Shown here: positions 19,593 through 30,391 of the stretch, in pieces | Position numbering within the stretch: the stretch's first letter is position 1 | Layout: each line of letters begins with the position of its first letter | NCBI GenBank assembly: GCA_003194525.1 | Contig: NBIV01000087.1 | Location: 124,001 to 188,000 of the forward strand | Source: Gracilariopsis chorda | Taxonomy: Eukaryota; Rhodophyta; Florideophyceae; Gracilariales; Gracilariaceae | Length of the DNA stretch: 64,000 nt | Direction of reading: 5' to 3' | The notes under the pieces: generated by a model | What the model saw: the letters and a program-made list of their open reading frames with translations, nothing else | The model's database searches: none | What the model was told of the DNA's origin: nothing | Program-made: the position numbers and the translations under genes

Positions 19593-21989
19593 TTACCCGA
19601 AGTTCATAGATATCTCTGCTGCACATACTTCTACTCCGTCAGGTAGTGCTCCAATCTCACTCAGTTTGTATGTTCCGTTCGCAGAATCTCTAACACGAAA
19701 GCAAGATAAGCCTTCCCCTGGTAGCCAGTATAGCTCATGTCCCCGGCGGCCATAAACCATTCTTCGACATATGGTGAAGTCCAATGTCTGGTTCTCAGCC
19801 ATATCGCCACGCAGACTGCTTTTTGGCAAAAACCTTGCTGCAGTGCAGTTTTCGCTCAGCTGCACTATCCCTCGATGAAGCCACGCCAACATATGTAAAC
19901 AAACATCTTCTCCATACGCCCCGGCCAAAGCATTCGATATAGCCGTAGCTCCACTAGCCTCTGGCTCATCTACGCCATTGGGTTCCCTGTTAATGCCAAC
20001 TCCCATGGCTTGAACTCCGGTAATCCTCCTTGCATTCCGCTTCAGCCACGCACACGCTCCTATCCTACGACATTCGACGCTTTGGCCTGCTACACAAAGT
20101 TGATACACTCTCTCAGACATTTGAAATTTGATGCGGGCTGGGACTACCCGGGGGACCTGCCATTCTTTTCCGCTTGGTGGTCTGGTTTGAACAGACATAA
20201 CAACGCGAGTGCTTCTGGCTCTTGGAAGTCTTGGTGGTGAGACCCCTCGGGCAGTAATTTCCCTTCGAATCTCTTGCGGCAAGTCGTTCGAATTGTTGAC
20301 GCCAGCTTTGTCGAACACTGTCACAGCGCCTGTGTCAATATCATGACCAGCCCGGTACTTGCCTTCTACTCCCAAGAGTTCGGGCAGGCACGCTTCAAGT
20401 TCGGGAACCGCCACAGCACGATGGAGGAATTCATTCGCACAAAGGTGCACCTTGGCCATGCCGTCTGGTGGCAGCCATTGTCGGACAAACATGAACCTCA
20501 ACAATCCGACAAACGCTTCTGCGGTGGCGAAATCACGCCCCGCCGAAAATTGGAGACACGCCGTGCACCAGCGTGCAACGCCCCTAATAGAGTAATCGGT
20601 CGCTCGAAGCAGGGTGTGGGCATCTGCTATTCCGTTTACTTTTATCGTGGTCCATGCCAAGAGACCGTTCGCAATGTCTTTGGCCGTTCGCCAGCCACAG
20701 GGGTTGAGGTCGTCGACATCACCACTTTCTCTCCCATTGATGGAGATTCGCCCTTCGTCCGTAGCTCGAAACAGTCCAAAGGAGGGAATGTCAGCCACGG
20801 AAGCAGCGCCTGCGACCCATGCGGCATTGCGCATGATGAAACGCCACATTATCATTTCGCGGACGACTTGGATGGCAATCGTGCCTCGGACGGAGTCGTG
20901 CGTCTCCCCTTGCAAGCCGGCACTGATAACCAGCATCCGATTCAGCACGAGCACTATAAATGGCTTCCAGTGCCGATGGCCACCCGCGTCGGTGCCCCCG
21001 AAGAGGTTGTCGTTGAACGGAACAAGGTCACAAATGGGATTCACGCCCCGCACTATCATGTTCCAAGTGGCGTCCTGGTGCCACAGACGCTTGTTTCCCG
21101 GCTCGAGAATGAATCGACCGGTAGAGCTGGCTGTGCCGGGCGTAAGCGCAATGTACCCCACGATCTGGTAGCGCTTTGCCTTCGCAATAAGACTCCACGG
21201 ATCCAGCGTATCCCAAACCTTTTCGGTGTCTGTTCTGGTCCAGTTCGACTTAAGGAGGTCATGTATCCCAGTATCACCGTCGAGAAGCGCGCGGTAGTTG
21301 AAAAGTTCATAGAATATGGGTAAGAACGGAGCGTTCCGGCACTTGATGTTGTGGATGGTGAGACTTTCGTGCGAGTTTTTGGGCTGCTCAGACTCTGTTG
21401 ATTGCGGCGGCTGCACGGACGCGTCCGTCTTGGTGGCCAGCCCAAAGCGCGAGAGAAGCTCCCTCTTGACAAATGAATCGACCGACTCGAATGGGGAGAC
21501 CACTAACGAAGATTCATCGCCCAATCTTCGATTGGGTTCTATGACTGGGGAGGTGGCCGCGTTGTCCGAAGCCGCTTTTCTGCGACGATAGAAAACGAAC
21601 GCGCATGGCAGGCATGGTAAGCACAGGAAGCTGATGGCGGGATATAAGGAACCATGGATCCAGCGCTTCCATGACCATCGATTCCTCAGACGAACGCGCT
21701 GCCCAGTTCTGATACTCGATGTGCCTGAAGACCGAAGTGTGACGGCAGCGTCCGCCGTCCCGGCCGACGAACGATTACGTCCTTCAGACACGGTCACGGG
21801 GGCTGAGACTGTTGAGTTCGGCCGCGATCTCGCTTCCTCGGACGACTCAGCGGATGAGAGAAACAGGGCGCGCAGCGCGCTGGCGGTGACAAGCTTCCGC
21901 GACAGTACAGGGTCGGGCGGCGGGAACTCCGCTCCGCCATTAGGGGGAGGATGTCCGTGGCGCGGTGGAGTCGGCGGCGGTGGCGGCAT
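19593..21989 (-). CDS. Unrecognised 798-residue single-pass membrane protein
   Basis: The first ATG in the frame is 21989 (MPPPPPTPP); the frame is open to 22061 without another ATG. The N-terminus is proline-rich, then basic and Ser-rich. A single hydrophobic segment near residues 115-133 (LYPAISFLCLPCLPCAFVF) is followed by RRRK. The remaining 650 residues are soluble-looking, with many Trp, Cys and Asn residues and no recognised motif. The layout suggests a type II protein with a large lumenal or extracellular domain. The plus strand also has a 349-codon frame here, which is taken as a shadow. Function unknown. Confidence 0.6.
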   Translation of the reverse strand: MPPPPPTPPRHGHPPPNGGAEFPPPDPVLSRKLVTASALRALFLSSAESSEEARSRPNSTVSAPVTVSEGRNRSSAGTADAAVTLRSSGTSSIRTGQRVRLRNRWSWKRWIHGSLYPAISFLCLPCLPCAFVFYRRRKAASDNAATSPVIEPNRRLGDESSLVVSPFESVDSFVKRELLSRFGLATKTDASVQPPQSTESEQPKNSHESLTIHNIKCRNAPFLPIFYELFNYRALLDGDTGIHDLLKSNWTRTDTEKVWDTLDPWSLIAKAKRYQIVGYIALTPGTASSTGRFILEPGNKRLWHQDATWNMIVRGVNPICDLVPFNDNLFGGTDAGGHRHWKPFIVLVLNRMLVISAGLQGETHDSVRGTIAIQVVREMIMWRFIMRNAAWVAGAASVADIPSFGLFRATDEGRISINGRESGDVDDLNPCGWRTAKDIANGLLAWTTIKVNGIADAHTLLRATDYSIRGVARWCTACLQFSAGRDFATAEAFVGLLRFMFVRQWLPPDGMAKVHLCANEFLHRAVAVPELEACLPELLGVEGKYRAGHDIDTGAVTVFDKAGVNNSNDLPQEIRREITARGVSPPRLPRARSTRVVMSVQTRPPSGKEWQVPRVVPARIKFQMSERVYQLCVAGQSVECRRIGACAWLKRNARRITGVQAMGVGINREPNGVDEPEASGATAISNALAGAYGEDVCLHMLAWLHRGIVQLSENCTAARFLPKSSLRGDMAENQTLDFTICRRMVYGRRGHELYWLPGEGLSCFRVRDSANGTYKLSEIGALPDGVEVCAAEISMNFG

Positions 21990-22334
21990 AACACATTGCA
22001 GGAGCTGGCGCCACCGTGAGACGAAGCCGATAAGGACACAGCGTGTGTCGGAAATCTTCAATCGCGATACATTTTCACCAACACTCTTGTATTAGGGTTT
22101 TGAATGAAAATTCTATCTGACTTCCTTCCAAATGAGTCCTCGGCAAAGCAGTGAGTGGTTTGGACTATTTTTCATAATTGGAATCATAAGTAATGTAGTT
22201 GAAGATGCGAGATGTGGCTGGCTGGGAGGTTTGACATTGGGATGTTCCGTTGGTACCAAGGGTACGTGTAGAGGGACACAATGGTACCACTGACGTGAAT
22301 AAAGTCCACGTTCGACGAACGCAACTTACCTGTG
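21990..22334. other. Intergenic region with a CCGTTGGTA motif
   Basis: No gene. Upstream region of the 798-residue protein. It holds CCGTTGGTA at 22247-22255 within a palindromic TTGGTACCAA, and a nearby GGTACC-like GGTACCAC at about 22283. Confidence 0.4.
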
Positions 22335-22935
22335 AGATGTCAGTGTTGGCGATGCGTGCTGGTTACCTTGTCTCCATGGCCTCAACGCAGAGTTATCTCA
22401 ACGTCGGAAGTGTAAGATTCAATCGACGAGTAGATCACCCACTTCGCAACTGGAAGCCCGACTTCCAAGTACCATAGGAGAAATGTGTATGCATACAGAC
22501 GAGCCAAGTACAGTGAAACGCGTATTTACCATGAGCATGTAGTGCCTATGTATGACTGTCGGCTTGCAATCGTATGAAGGATGGACTGAGGCTAACTATC
22601 AAATCACAAAGAAGGCGATTTCCATTACCGCATACCTACGTACGCTTGTTGAGAGCATGTCGCTAGGATGGGAAGTGTCTTTTGAAAAGAAAAAGGGCTT
22701 CATTTCACTACTCAACACATCTGTGTACCTCCGTCTTGTTTAGTTATTGGGCTTGCCAGCGGCTCGACAAAAGCCACATACCCCGGGGCAGAGCTTCTTG
22801 CTGCTACAACCGGAAGACCTTCCCCAGGCGTTCTATGCCCTTCCGAACCCACTAAAGCCTCCCGGGTTTATGATTTGGAGTATTGCAGATGAGGGTCAAG
22901 AAGTGAAAGGGAAGAGTTTGTATATTGCAAAATGA
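22335..22935 (+). pseudogene. GH18 chitinase-like gene fragment, frameshifted
   Basis: Several GH18-like segments lie in order on one strand but in different frames. First is AMRAGYLVSMASTQSYL (strand beta-3-like, frame 2). Then a segment reading NVYAYRRAKYSETR (frame 3), then VGLQSYEGWTEANYQI (frame 1). Finally GLPAARQKP...PGFMIWSIADEG, the C-terminal Trp motif of the barrel (frame 1), after an in-frame TAG at 22741. The catalytic DxxDxDxE segment is not found upstream. At least two frameshifts and one stop make it a pseudogene; introns explaining all the changes were considered but no fitting splice sites were seen. Confidence 0.5.
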
Positions 22936-23229
22936 GATCAATACATACTTGAAACCAAGAGACGAGGCAACTTGATAATGGGCAGTATCATTACTTCATT
23001 TGTATCGTTCACTTTGAAGGCCCCATGGCAATTCGGAAAGAATCATTTTCCTGATGCTTTGCTGACATAGTCACCGTTCATCACCCTTGCACACTGGTTG
23101 TTTTACCTGACTTTTCGATACACCCTATAATGCAGATTCTGGAACACTTTACGCTCTTAATTTCAGAGCGCATGGGCTTCAGTTGGATTGGATTATTGAA
23201 GGATGCGTTGAAGTGCAATGGACGAAATG

Positions 23230-24240
23230 TTATTGTGTACATTCGTACACGAGGAATGGAAAGCAGCCGCAAAGGGAAAGCATAGGTGAGGTGGCTATCA
23301 TATCCGGCGTCATGCCGTTGTCGAATATTATTCGGAAGTAAGGAAGCTCTTCGCGAGATGCAGCAAAAACGACCGCACTCTCTGCTTCATGAACGCCATC
23401 TATACATGCTGAAACAGTGCAGTCTAGAGTGGTAACAGCTGGATCGAGTACACGAGGGCGTACGAAAAGGAGCCCAGCAGGATTTTCACCTCGAGTGAGC
23501 CGCCACACGCTACGTCCCTCTTGCTTGGCAAGTTCATGGCAGAGGAAGCGGGAAGAGGCGATAGCACCTTCAACTGTAAAAAGATCTGGACGCAGGTATT
23601 CTGAGCCGCTATCGCGTAGATAGTGTATGATAGCGAGTATCTCGCTCGGGGTTCTGATCTCTTTCCATTGTTTTGAAAGCACGAAAACATCTGGAGACAC
23701 CATATTCGCCACTCCAAGTGCCTCCAATGTGGGCGCTGTGCTATTGATCACTTGGAGTACTTTCTTATCACTTGGCCACAAGAGCATCGTAGCAGCCGAT
23801 GTCCAGCCTGTCTTCTGGAAAACCCTACGCATAGGCTCATTCTGGAAGACTGTGGTCGCAAGGATACGCAGATGCTGTTTTTCTGGATGAGCAGCTCGAA
23901 CATTGTCCACTACCGTCGACATGAGCTCTGTGCCTAGTCCGGCACCCCGGACATCTTCCCTGACGCGAACAGCTTCGACGAATACCAAACGTTTGTTTGA
24001 TGTATCCGTATCAGCTGAAAGGTTTCGTATCGCAACGAATGCCACGACTCCCATGGGTCCTTCAAGAATGTACGGTTTAAACCTGACGTCAGTAGCGTAT
24101 TGCGGTAATAGGTCGGGAGCATACTCTCTTGAGCAGGTATCTTTGGAGAATAGCTTCCGAACTTGGTATAGATCAGCAGCGGGACTGTAACTGCGCAACA
24201 CAAAGTCGGTGCCCTTGAGCACTAAATTGAGTGGAGCCAT
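23230..24240 (-). CDS. GNAT-family N-acetyltransferase
   Basis: The 336-residue product starts at ATG 24240. The N-terminal GNAT fold runs to about residue 165, with the acetyl-CoA pyrophosphate-binding loop VRGAGLG at 97-103 and the following helix LMSTVVDNVR. The C-terminal half (about 170 residues) is a second domain also seen in histidine N-acetyltransferase/NAT16-like proteins, which this resembles in overall layout. The acceptor substrate is not predictable from sequence. It is a single-exon gene. Confidence 0.75.
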   Translation of the reverse strand: MAPLNLVLKGTDFVLRSYSPAADLYQVRKLFSKDTCSREYAPDLLPQYATDVRFKPYILEGPMGVVAFVAIRNLSADTDTSNKRLVFVEAVRVREDVRGAGLGTELMSTVVDNVRAAHPEKQHLRILATTVFQNEPMRRVFQKTGWTSAATMLLWPSDKKVLQVINSTAPTLEALGVANMVSPDVFVLSKQWKEIRTPSEILAIIHYLRDSGSEYLRPDLFTVEGAIASSRFLCHELAKQEGRSVWRLTRGENPAGLLFVRPRVLDPAVTTLDCTVSACIDGVHEAESAVVFAASREELPYFRIIFDNGMTPDMIATSPMLSLCGCFPFLVYECTQ

Positions 24241-25212
24241 TGGTCACGACAGTGGTGAAGGGTAGATAGACTGTACTCTGAACATGAAGAGAACCAGTTG
24301 CCCAATCCAATCTGAAGATTGGGGGTGAGCCACGGTGAAGATAGAGTCCATATCTAGGCCATTCACAAGCTGACCGTGGTCTGGTTATTCTCTGGCTGGC
24401 ACCGTTGGTACTGTATTGGGCATCGTTTGGCTGGTGCGCAGACCTTGACCGCTAACTGGACATGCGGGGGGTCATCATGATGATAACCTCAGGTTGCACA
24501 GAATTTGCTGAACCATGACAATCCTTGTTGCAAACCGGGCGAGACCAAGAGGTTATCATCTGACGAGGGACGCAACTATCAGTGAAGCCTCAGGGCCGCC
24601 AATCATCTATGCAACAAGCATTCATCATAACCGGAGTTTAGTCATCACGTTGCGAGAAGAACCGCGTTGCGTACACTGAACCTATGCCTAGCTTAGGCAG
24701 CCTAGGTCTTGGAAAAGCAAACGAGAACATGGTATCAGTGAATGAGGCGAAATTTCATGTACTGTGGCGGGTAGTTGTTCAAGAGTCTTGAAATCATTTG
24801 TTGAACTGAAAGTGATAAGAGGGTTACCGCTAACCCTTTACCTCATATTACTCTGACTTCTGCGTGAGGACTGTAAGTATGCAAGGTACGCTTGACAATA
24901 TCTGAAGCTGCTCTTGGAACCCTCACTAGAATTAAACGGGAGACGTCTGATCAGGCATTTGCACACCGTTCGTTCTTTGTCTCCCCAGTGCACAACACCA
25001 TAAGGCCGCGAACCAACTCAATGACTCACCCATTTCCGCCCCCTAGTACCGCTGCAGATCGTCTCGTCCGATCTCCAACCCACTCCTACACGCATTCATC
25101 ACCCACCAATATAAGCCTCCAACTTCCAGAAATGCTTGGGGATAGATTATCGCCTGGTTCTTTCGGTTGGCCCCCAGTGCCGTCTAGGAAGGCGTTTCGT
25201 GAATCCTCTCGT
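24241..25212. other. Intergenic region with motifs and a 12-bp inverted repeat
   Basis: No supported gene. It contains CCGTTGGTA at 24402-24410, TAACCCTTTA at 24831-24840, a hairpin CCAATC-TGAA-GATTGG near 24305-24320, and the inverted repeat GATGATAACCTC (24479-24490) / GAGGTTATCATC (24549-24560). It is upstream of the GNAT gene and downstream of the BASS gene. Confidence 0.4.
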
Positions 25213-26463
25213 CTACTCTTCCTCATCAAGTTCACGATAAAGAGATTCTACTGTGATGGGTGCTTCCTGTACCATAGAGGGAGGTTGTTTTGAAGAACTG
25301 AATCTCCATATCGCCGCAAGAATTGAGCCGAGTACAGAGTGCATAGTGGCGCTTACGGCACCAGGAACGGCAGTTGCGGGGTTAGCGAAGTGCACATTGG
25401 CCAACGAAACGGCTAGAGACGAGTTTTGCATCATTACTTCAATAGAGAGTGTTCTGGTGGATGAAACATCCAGACCGAAAACGGCTCCAATGATATATCC
25501 CGCTACTCCTCCTAATAGATGCATGATGGTAATTGCTAGAACAAGTTTGAAGCCAATACTATACAAGGCAGTAGCATTGGCAGCTATTACGGCACTACAG
25601 ATAGCAGTAACACCCAGGGCAGAAACAAGCGGGAGTAGGTTTGATGTCGCAGCAACAAGTCGAGGAAACAGGCGTTGCAGTACACATCCCAAGAGAAGAG
25701 GGAGAAGAACTACCTGAGCCGTACTTTTTAGTAAGGCAAGCGGAGCGACTGGTACTAGTGTACCAGCAAGGACCTGCATCAATGATGGGATGAGAACAAC
25801 GCTCAAAATAGTGGAGGTGAGGGTCAAGACGACGGAGAATGCAACATTTGCACGGGCTAGTAAACAAATAACGTTACTCGCTGCTCCACCTGGGCAGACC
25901 CCGACCAAAATGACACCAGCTGCAAGAGCAGGTGGCAGACGCAATAAATATGAGACAGCACATGCAAGCAAGGGCATGAGGGTGTACTGGGCACAAGCAC
26001 CTAACAAAATATGGTGTGGAACTTTGAGAACTGCGGAAAATGAGTCGGGGTCAATGGTGAGCCCCATGCCCAACATTATAATAGATAGTGTAGGAACGAT
26101 GTACGACGATCGAAACCAAAGGAACGCCGCCGGTTTGAAAAATGCCGTTATGGCACCTATACACAACCACAATGGGAAGAGGTTTGTCAGCCACCGGCAG
26201 ACGGATCCTAGACGCAAAGCGGAAAGGAGAGGCTTCTGACTTGTGGGGAACGCGGTTTCGGAAGATGGGGGGTTCCGCGATGCCTCACATGCAATTGGGA
26301 AGTGGCGACGACATCTGTATGATGGCCTCACTTGACGTTTTAACGAGTTCCTAAATCTTGCTCGGAAATCAGTTTGAGAGGATCCCACCCTGACCTTCAC
26401 CGTTGGGGATACGAGTATGGATCTCGGTACCGAGCATGTCACAAAAGCCGAGAGAATGGGCAT
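25213..26463 (-). CDS. Bile acid:sodium symporter (BASS) family carrier, probably plastidial
   Basis: The chosen start is ATG 26463, giving 416 residues. The frame is open to 26607, but that would overlap the WEE1 gene. The first 85 or so residues are rich in Ser, Arg and Thr and poor in acidic residues, like a plastid transit peptide. About nine or ten hydrophobic helices follow, with the family motif LVGVCPGGAASNV and a second motif near IEVMMQNSSLAVSLA, which together form the sodium and substrate site. Plant BASS proteins import small organic acids such as pyruvate or pantothenate-pathway intermediates into plastids with sodium; the exact substrate is not known here. Confidence 0.85.
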   Translation of the reverse strand: MPILSAFVTCSVPRSILVSPTVKVRVGSSQTDFRARFRNSLKRQVRPSYRCRRHFPIACEASRNPPSSETAFPTSQKPLLSALRLGSVCRWLTNLFPLWLCIGAITAFFKPAAFLWFRSSYIVPTLSIIMLGMGLTIDPDSFSAVLKVPHHILLGACAQYTLMPLLACAVSYLLRLPPALAAGVILVGVCPGGAASNVICLLARANVAFSVVLTLTSTILSVVLIPSLMQVLAGTLVPVAPLALLKSTAQVVLLPLLLGCVLQRLFPRLVAATSNLLPLVSALGVTAICSAVIAANATALYSIGFKLVLAITIMHLLGGVAGYIIGAVFGLDVSSTRTLSIEVMMQNSSLAVSLANVHFANPATAVPGAVSATMHSVLGSILAAIWRFSSSKQPPSMVQEAPITVESLYRELDEEE

Positions 26464-26569
26464 TATGTTGGCGTTTTTCTTGACATTCAAACAAGGCGCG
26501 CAGCTTCCCCTACTTGTTTCAACGTCTCCCAATAGTCTACCGATCGTTTCGAAGAATATCTTACTGTTC

Positions 26570-28207
26570 TCAAAACCGATCCCTGGCTTTTGATGGAGGA
26601 ATGGCACACTTCACGTTCGCGCGGTTTTTCCGGTAGTGTTCGCGTCCAACTTCACCCATACCGATCAGATTGCGAGCGAAGGATTCGTACTGCTTCAATT
26701 TGTTTCGCAGCTCGGCGATTTCTTTGAGCCTTTCACTAATTGAATCACTCGTGATATCAATGCTAGATCTGCAGATCTCACGGAGTTGTTGTGCAGTTGC
26801 CCTTAATTTGGGATCTGGCTCAAGGCAGCATCTGGCGATCTTGCCAACCACCTCGGATGCACATCGTGCCTGCAGCTCACGGGCCATCTTCATGAGCGAT
26901 TCCTTATCATCCGATATTTGCCTTCTCTTCTTGTCCAACGGAACTCCAGTTCCGAGCTCATAAAGTGAAGCACCAAGCGAAAACACGTCTCCTGCACGGA
27001 GGTCAAAGTACTTGTCATCCTTCTGCGAATGTTCCCCCATGCGTTTATCTGGAGCAGTTCGAGCGCTTTCTGCCATTGCCTCAGGGCGGAGATAACGTGC
27101 ATCTCCTTCAGTAGTCCTCGCATCGATTCCATCTTTGTGACAAGCCAAACCGAAGTCACCAATGATGTATGACTGGCGTCCCAAGCCACGATCGCTCTTG
27201 AAGATATTGTCTGGCTTGACATCTAAATGAGCAACGCCCTTAGAATGCATGGAACACAAAGCGCAGCTGATATCGGCAGCCAAACAAAGTAACTCGTGCG
27301 CACTCATAGCGCGCCTTCGTCCAACATACTGCGAATACAAACTTCCACCCGGAATGAATTCCATCTGGATGAAAAGATACTTTCCTTTCTCTTCAAACCA
27401 GGCGTCATTATAGCGGAGAATGTTTGGGTGATTTTGCAAGGCGGAGAGCGCAAATACCTCTTGCAGCGCATCCCATCTGGCCTGATCCGAATGCAATGGA
27501 GTTATATTCTTCTTAACAGCATACGTGCAGCCGTCCAGCCTATGCACGACCTGCCACACTTCGGAAAAGGCGCCACGACCCGCCAGAGCTTTTTGTTCAA
27601 AGTCAAGCGAGAATTTTCTCCCCTGTGAGCTTGAGACCAGGCGCAACTTGAGCCTCTTCATCTCATCGGCCTTTTTCTTCGCCCTCACCCCGGCGGCGAT
27701 AGCGGTGCCGTTTGATGGATTAGCATCGTTGAATATGGCATCCATGTTCTGGTAGCTTTCCGATGCATTCGTTCGGCTTGTCTTCCCGGCGGCGGGGGCG
27801 CCACGATCGTTGGAGTCGTCCGGACGACGGTCCAGAAAGGGGTTGCGAAGAGGTTCCGAACCTGACAGTGTAGAAATCAAACTGGCCCTCGCCAGACTAG
27901 CTCTGGCGCGCCTCTTCTTCTGAGGGCTGCCTGCGCGAGAGTGCTCGCGAACAATGTTGGAGAATAGGGCGAGGGTGTCCTGGGACATATCCGGCAAGTC
28001 GCGTTGGGAGGACTCATCGAAGGCGCGGCGTCGCTTGGGGGCGGTGCGACGAGGGGAGGCAATGGTGCCGAGATTGCGCAAGACGGGTTGATCAATGGGG
28101 GTGCAAAGCGGTTGGGAAGGGGCACTGGCGGGGGGTGCGCTTCCTTCGTCGGGCAAAGCCAGTGGCGGAGGGGAGAGAAGCCGCGGTGGAGGGAGTGGAA
28201 TGCGCAT
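26570..28207 (-). CDS. WEE1: WEE1-like protein kinase
   Basis: The kinase domain occupies the C-terminal two thirds: glycine loop GRGAFSEVW, catalytic Lys in YAVKK, HLDVKPDNIF with the catalytic Asp, GDFGLAC, and the WEE1 hallmark EGDARYLRPE. WEE1 phosphorylates the glycine-loop Tyr of CDK1 and delays mitosis. The N-terminal region of about 200 residues is disordered, Pro- and Ser-rich. The start is set at ATG 28207 (MRIPLPPPR); the frame is open to 28351 without another ATG. A helical C-terminal tail follows the kinase. The BASS gene begins 106 bp downstream on the same strand. Confidence 0.85.
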   Translation of the reverse strand: MRIPLPPPRLLSPPPLALPDEGSAPPASAPSQPLCTPIDQPVLRNLGTIASPRRTAPKRRRAFDESSQRDLPDMSQDTLALFSNIVREHSRAGSPQKKRRARASLARASLISTLSGSEPLRNPFLDRRPDDSNDRGAPAAGKTSRTNASESYQNMDAIFNDANPSNGTAIAAGVRAKKKADEMKRLKLRLVSSSQGRKFSLDFEQKALAGRGAFSEVWQVVHRLDGCTYAVKKNITPLHSDQARWDALQEVFALSALQNHPNILRYNDAWFEEKGKYLFIQMEFIPGGSLYSQYVGRRRAMSAHELLCLAADISCALCSMHSKGVAHLDVKPDNIFKSDRGLGRQSYIIGDFGLACHKDGIDARTTEGDARYLRPEAMAESARTAPDKRMGEHSQKDDKYFDLRAGDVFSLGASLYELGTGVPLDKKRRQISDDKESLMKMARELQARCASEVVGKIARCCLEPDPKLRATAQQLREICRSSIDITSDSISERLKEIAELRNKLKQYESFARNLIGMGEVGREHYRKNRANVKCAIPPSKARDRF

Positions 28208-28898
28208 ATCGAGGACGGCGGAGGTTGGGACGCGCGGGATGTGCGGAGGGGCGAGAAGCTGTACGCACTTGACGTCAAGGGCAATGCATCTGTGGCTGGG
28301 CGGATCAATCGAGCGCGGTGCCTGGCGGTAGCCGCAGTGCACGCAATGCACCTGCGTCAGCCGCTTGCGTTTAAATCATTCGCCACCGGGGAATCCTATG
28401 CGCCCGCACAGCGCACGTCGCTTCGGTTGTTTTGAATTTTTGAACAGTTTGAATCTGGTCCGTATTATCTTGCAGAACGATGCGCACCACAAGGGTGAGA
28501 TATATCCACCGTTCCATTCGTTCCACCCTCGTGCGTCCCTGTTTTCACCGGCAATGCACGCATCATGGTTACTTTGCGAGACACACCTCTGGCTCCGCTC
28601 CAATCTCGATGTAAAAGGACTAGAGATGCTTTTCAGGCACATAGACCCCCTCTCCTGCACGATTTAAACAAGTACAGATAAAGCAGTGTTGACCCTATCG
28701 CTGCGCTAGAGACGACCAGAAGCAAGTCAACAAAACAAACAACAAAACCTACGAATACCAGCTGCCTTCCTTTACTTGCCCGACACCACAGTGGTAGCCA
28801 TACGCCTCGTCGTTGGTTCGCAGCATGTCACCAACATCCCGCCTTGACGTGTCGAGCTGTGCCAACAACAGCTAGTACATCTGGCGGCAATGTACAGT
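28208..28898. other. Intergenic region upstream of WEE1
   Basis: No supported gene. It contains the WEE1 promoter and the 3' flank of the STEAP-like gene, which runs in the same direction. Nothing else was recognised. Confidence 0.4.
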
Positions 28899-30391
28899 TT
28901 ATGCTTGGTGCTCAGCCAAGTGAGCAGGCGGCTTGAACCCGACGGCCCGCCGTTCCGACGTTGCTACCACGCAAGGAAGCCATGTAATGATCCGAAGCAC
29001 TATCACAAAAAGAGGCAGAATCATACCCAGCCAATACATCGGCAGCTATACACATACATAAAAGTCAGTCATCACCAGTTGCCAATGTTGAGAAACAACA
29101 AGTCATTGCTTACAATTCTTCCGCCCCCCACCCAGTGACTGGGGCTTGAAATATGATCCATTTCCACTGCACCCCACACACCTTGGTGAATGATGCCGAA
29201 CGCCAGTGCCGTATTGCCTATCCATGAGAACGTGGCACGGAACTCCGCCCAGCTCATGGTTGTGTCTGCATTGCCAGAGCTGCTCACAGCGAGCAGCGTA
29301 AACAGCACGTACGATCTAAGGAGGGTAACACGAACCAGTCGTTAGCAACACGCAAGTGACTCGACAACCTACAGCTTCTTCGCCCATGTATCTAAGAAAC
29401 TCCAAGGCGTTGAAATAGCAACCGCTACTCACGTGATACCAAACACCGAATACAACTGTCCCTTCCACCCTGCGTCCACATGGCCAGCGCTAATGGCACC
29501 GGCGATCGTATGCGCAGACGCGAACACAAACCCTGCAATGCCTAGCTGTTTGCGGTCTTGCAGCCAGATCACATGCCATCTTGGAAGGGGTCGGGCTAGG
29601 GCTTTGAGCACAATGGCCAAAGGGCCAGCCAGAAACGTGATGGCGAAGATCGTCATAGCGGTCTCACCAGTAGTGGCCAAGTATACCGAAAGAGGATACT
29701 TGTCCCAGGACGACAGCGGCGTCCCGTCTTTACCATGCACAACATACGTAAACAAAGTGGAGTACAAAAGCCACCATATCCACAGCACAACGGATAAGGC
29801 AATTGTGGCTCTCCATCGAGGGAATAACGTGTGCGGTAGGTCTTCTAAACGACCGGCGGCGGAAAGGTCGCCCAGTTGATACGAAATAAAGCCTAGCTGC
29901 TCGATGAGGGTGCGAACTGTCTGTGCGGCCGCGGGTTCGGCTGCAAACGGCACAGCAACGCCAGGGGCAGGCCTGTCAGCGAGGGAGCGAAGGGTTTCTG
30001 CCGAAAGAGTATTGAGCGACTTTGCGAGCGCTATGTGTGATGGGAGCAGTTTGCGTAGCGCGACCGGAGCCGGTTCAGGAGTCGGAGCGCGGCAATTCTG
30101 GCTAAACGCCCGATTGGAGGCGTCTATGACAACGACGTCATCGCGAAGATAATCAACAATGCTGGGGATTAATACGGCGTGTGCAGAGAAGGGCACCGCC
30201 AGAATAACGATGTGGGCTGATTCCACCGCTTGTGCGGGAGGAATGGTGCTACGCCGAGATGCAGTAACTACGGAATGGGGTGTGGTGGCGCGCAGACGGG
30301 CGGCTAATGCGGCACCAAACTGTCCCGTTCCAATAATAACAATCTCCAAAACTGGCGGCAGAGCTCCCAGTGAAAGCATGCGGTCGGCCAT
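28899..30391 (-). CDS. STEAP-like metalloreductase, three exons
   Basis: Exons are 30391-29433, 29315-29114 and 29045-28899, giving 435 residues. The two introns (117 and 68 bp) have donors GTGAGT and GTAAGC and end in TTAG and ATAG. The N-terminal half is an F420H2:NADP-oxidoreductase-like Rossmann domain (IVIIGTGQFG). The C-terminal half has about six membrane helices, with likely heme-ligand His in FASAHTIAG and FGIIHQGVW. Exon 3 supplies the last helix (MILPLFVIVLRII). STEAP proteins pass electrons from NADPH through FAD and heme to reduce Fe(III) or Cu(II). The start is the first ATG; an upstream GTG is in frame. Confidence 0.82.

Noticed and set aside
20274..21323. 349-codon plus-strand frame opposite the membrane protein gene
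   Set aside because: The minus-strand frame is more than twice as long and has a membrane-protein layout; the plus frame shows no motif.
26464..26607. N-terminal extension of the BASS frame
   Set aside because: It would overlap WEE1 coding sequence; ATG 26463 gives a good transit-peptide start.
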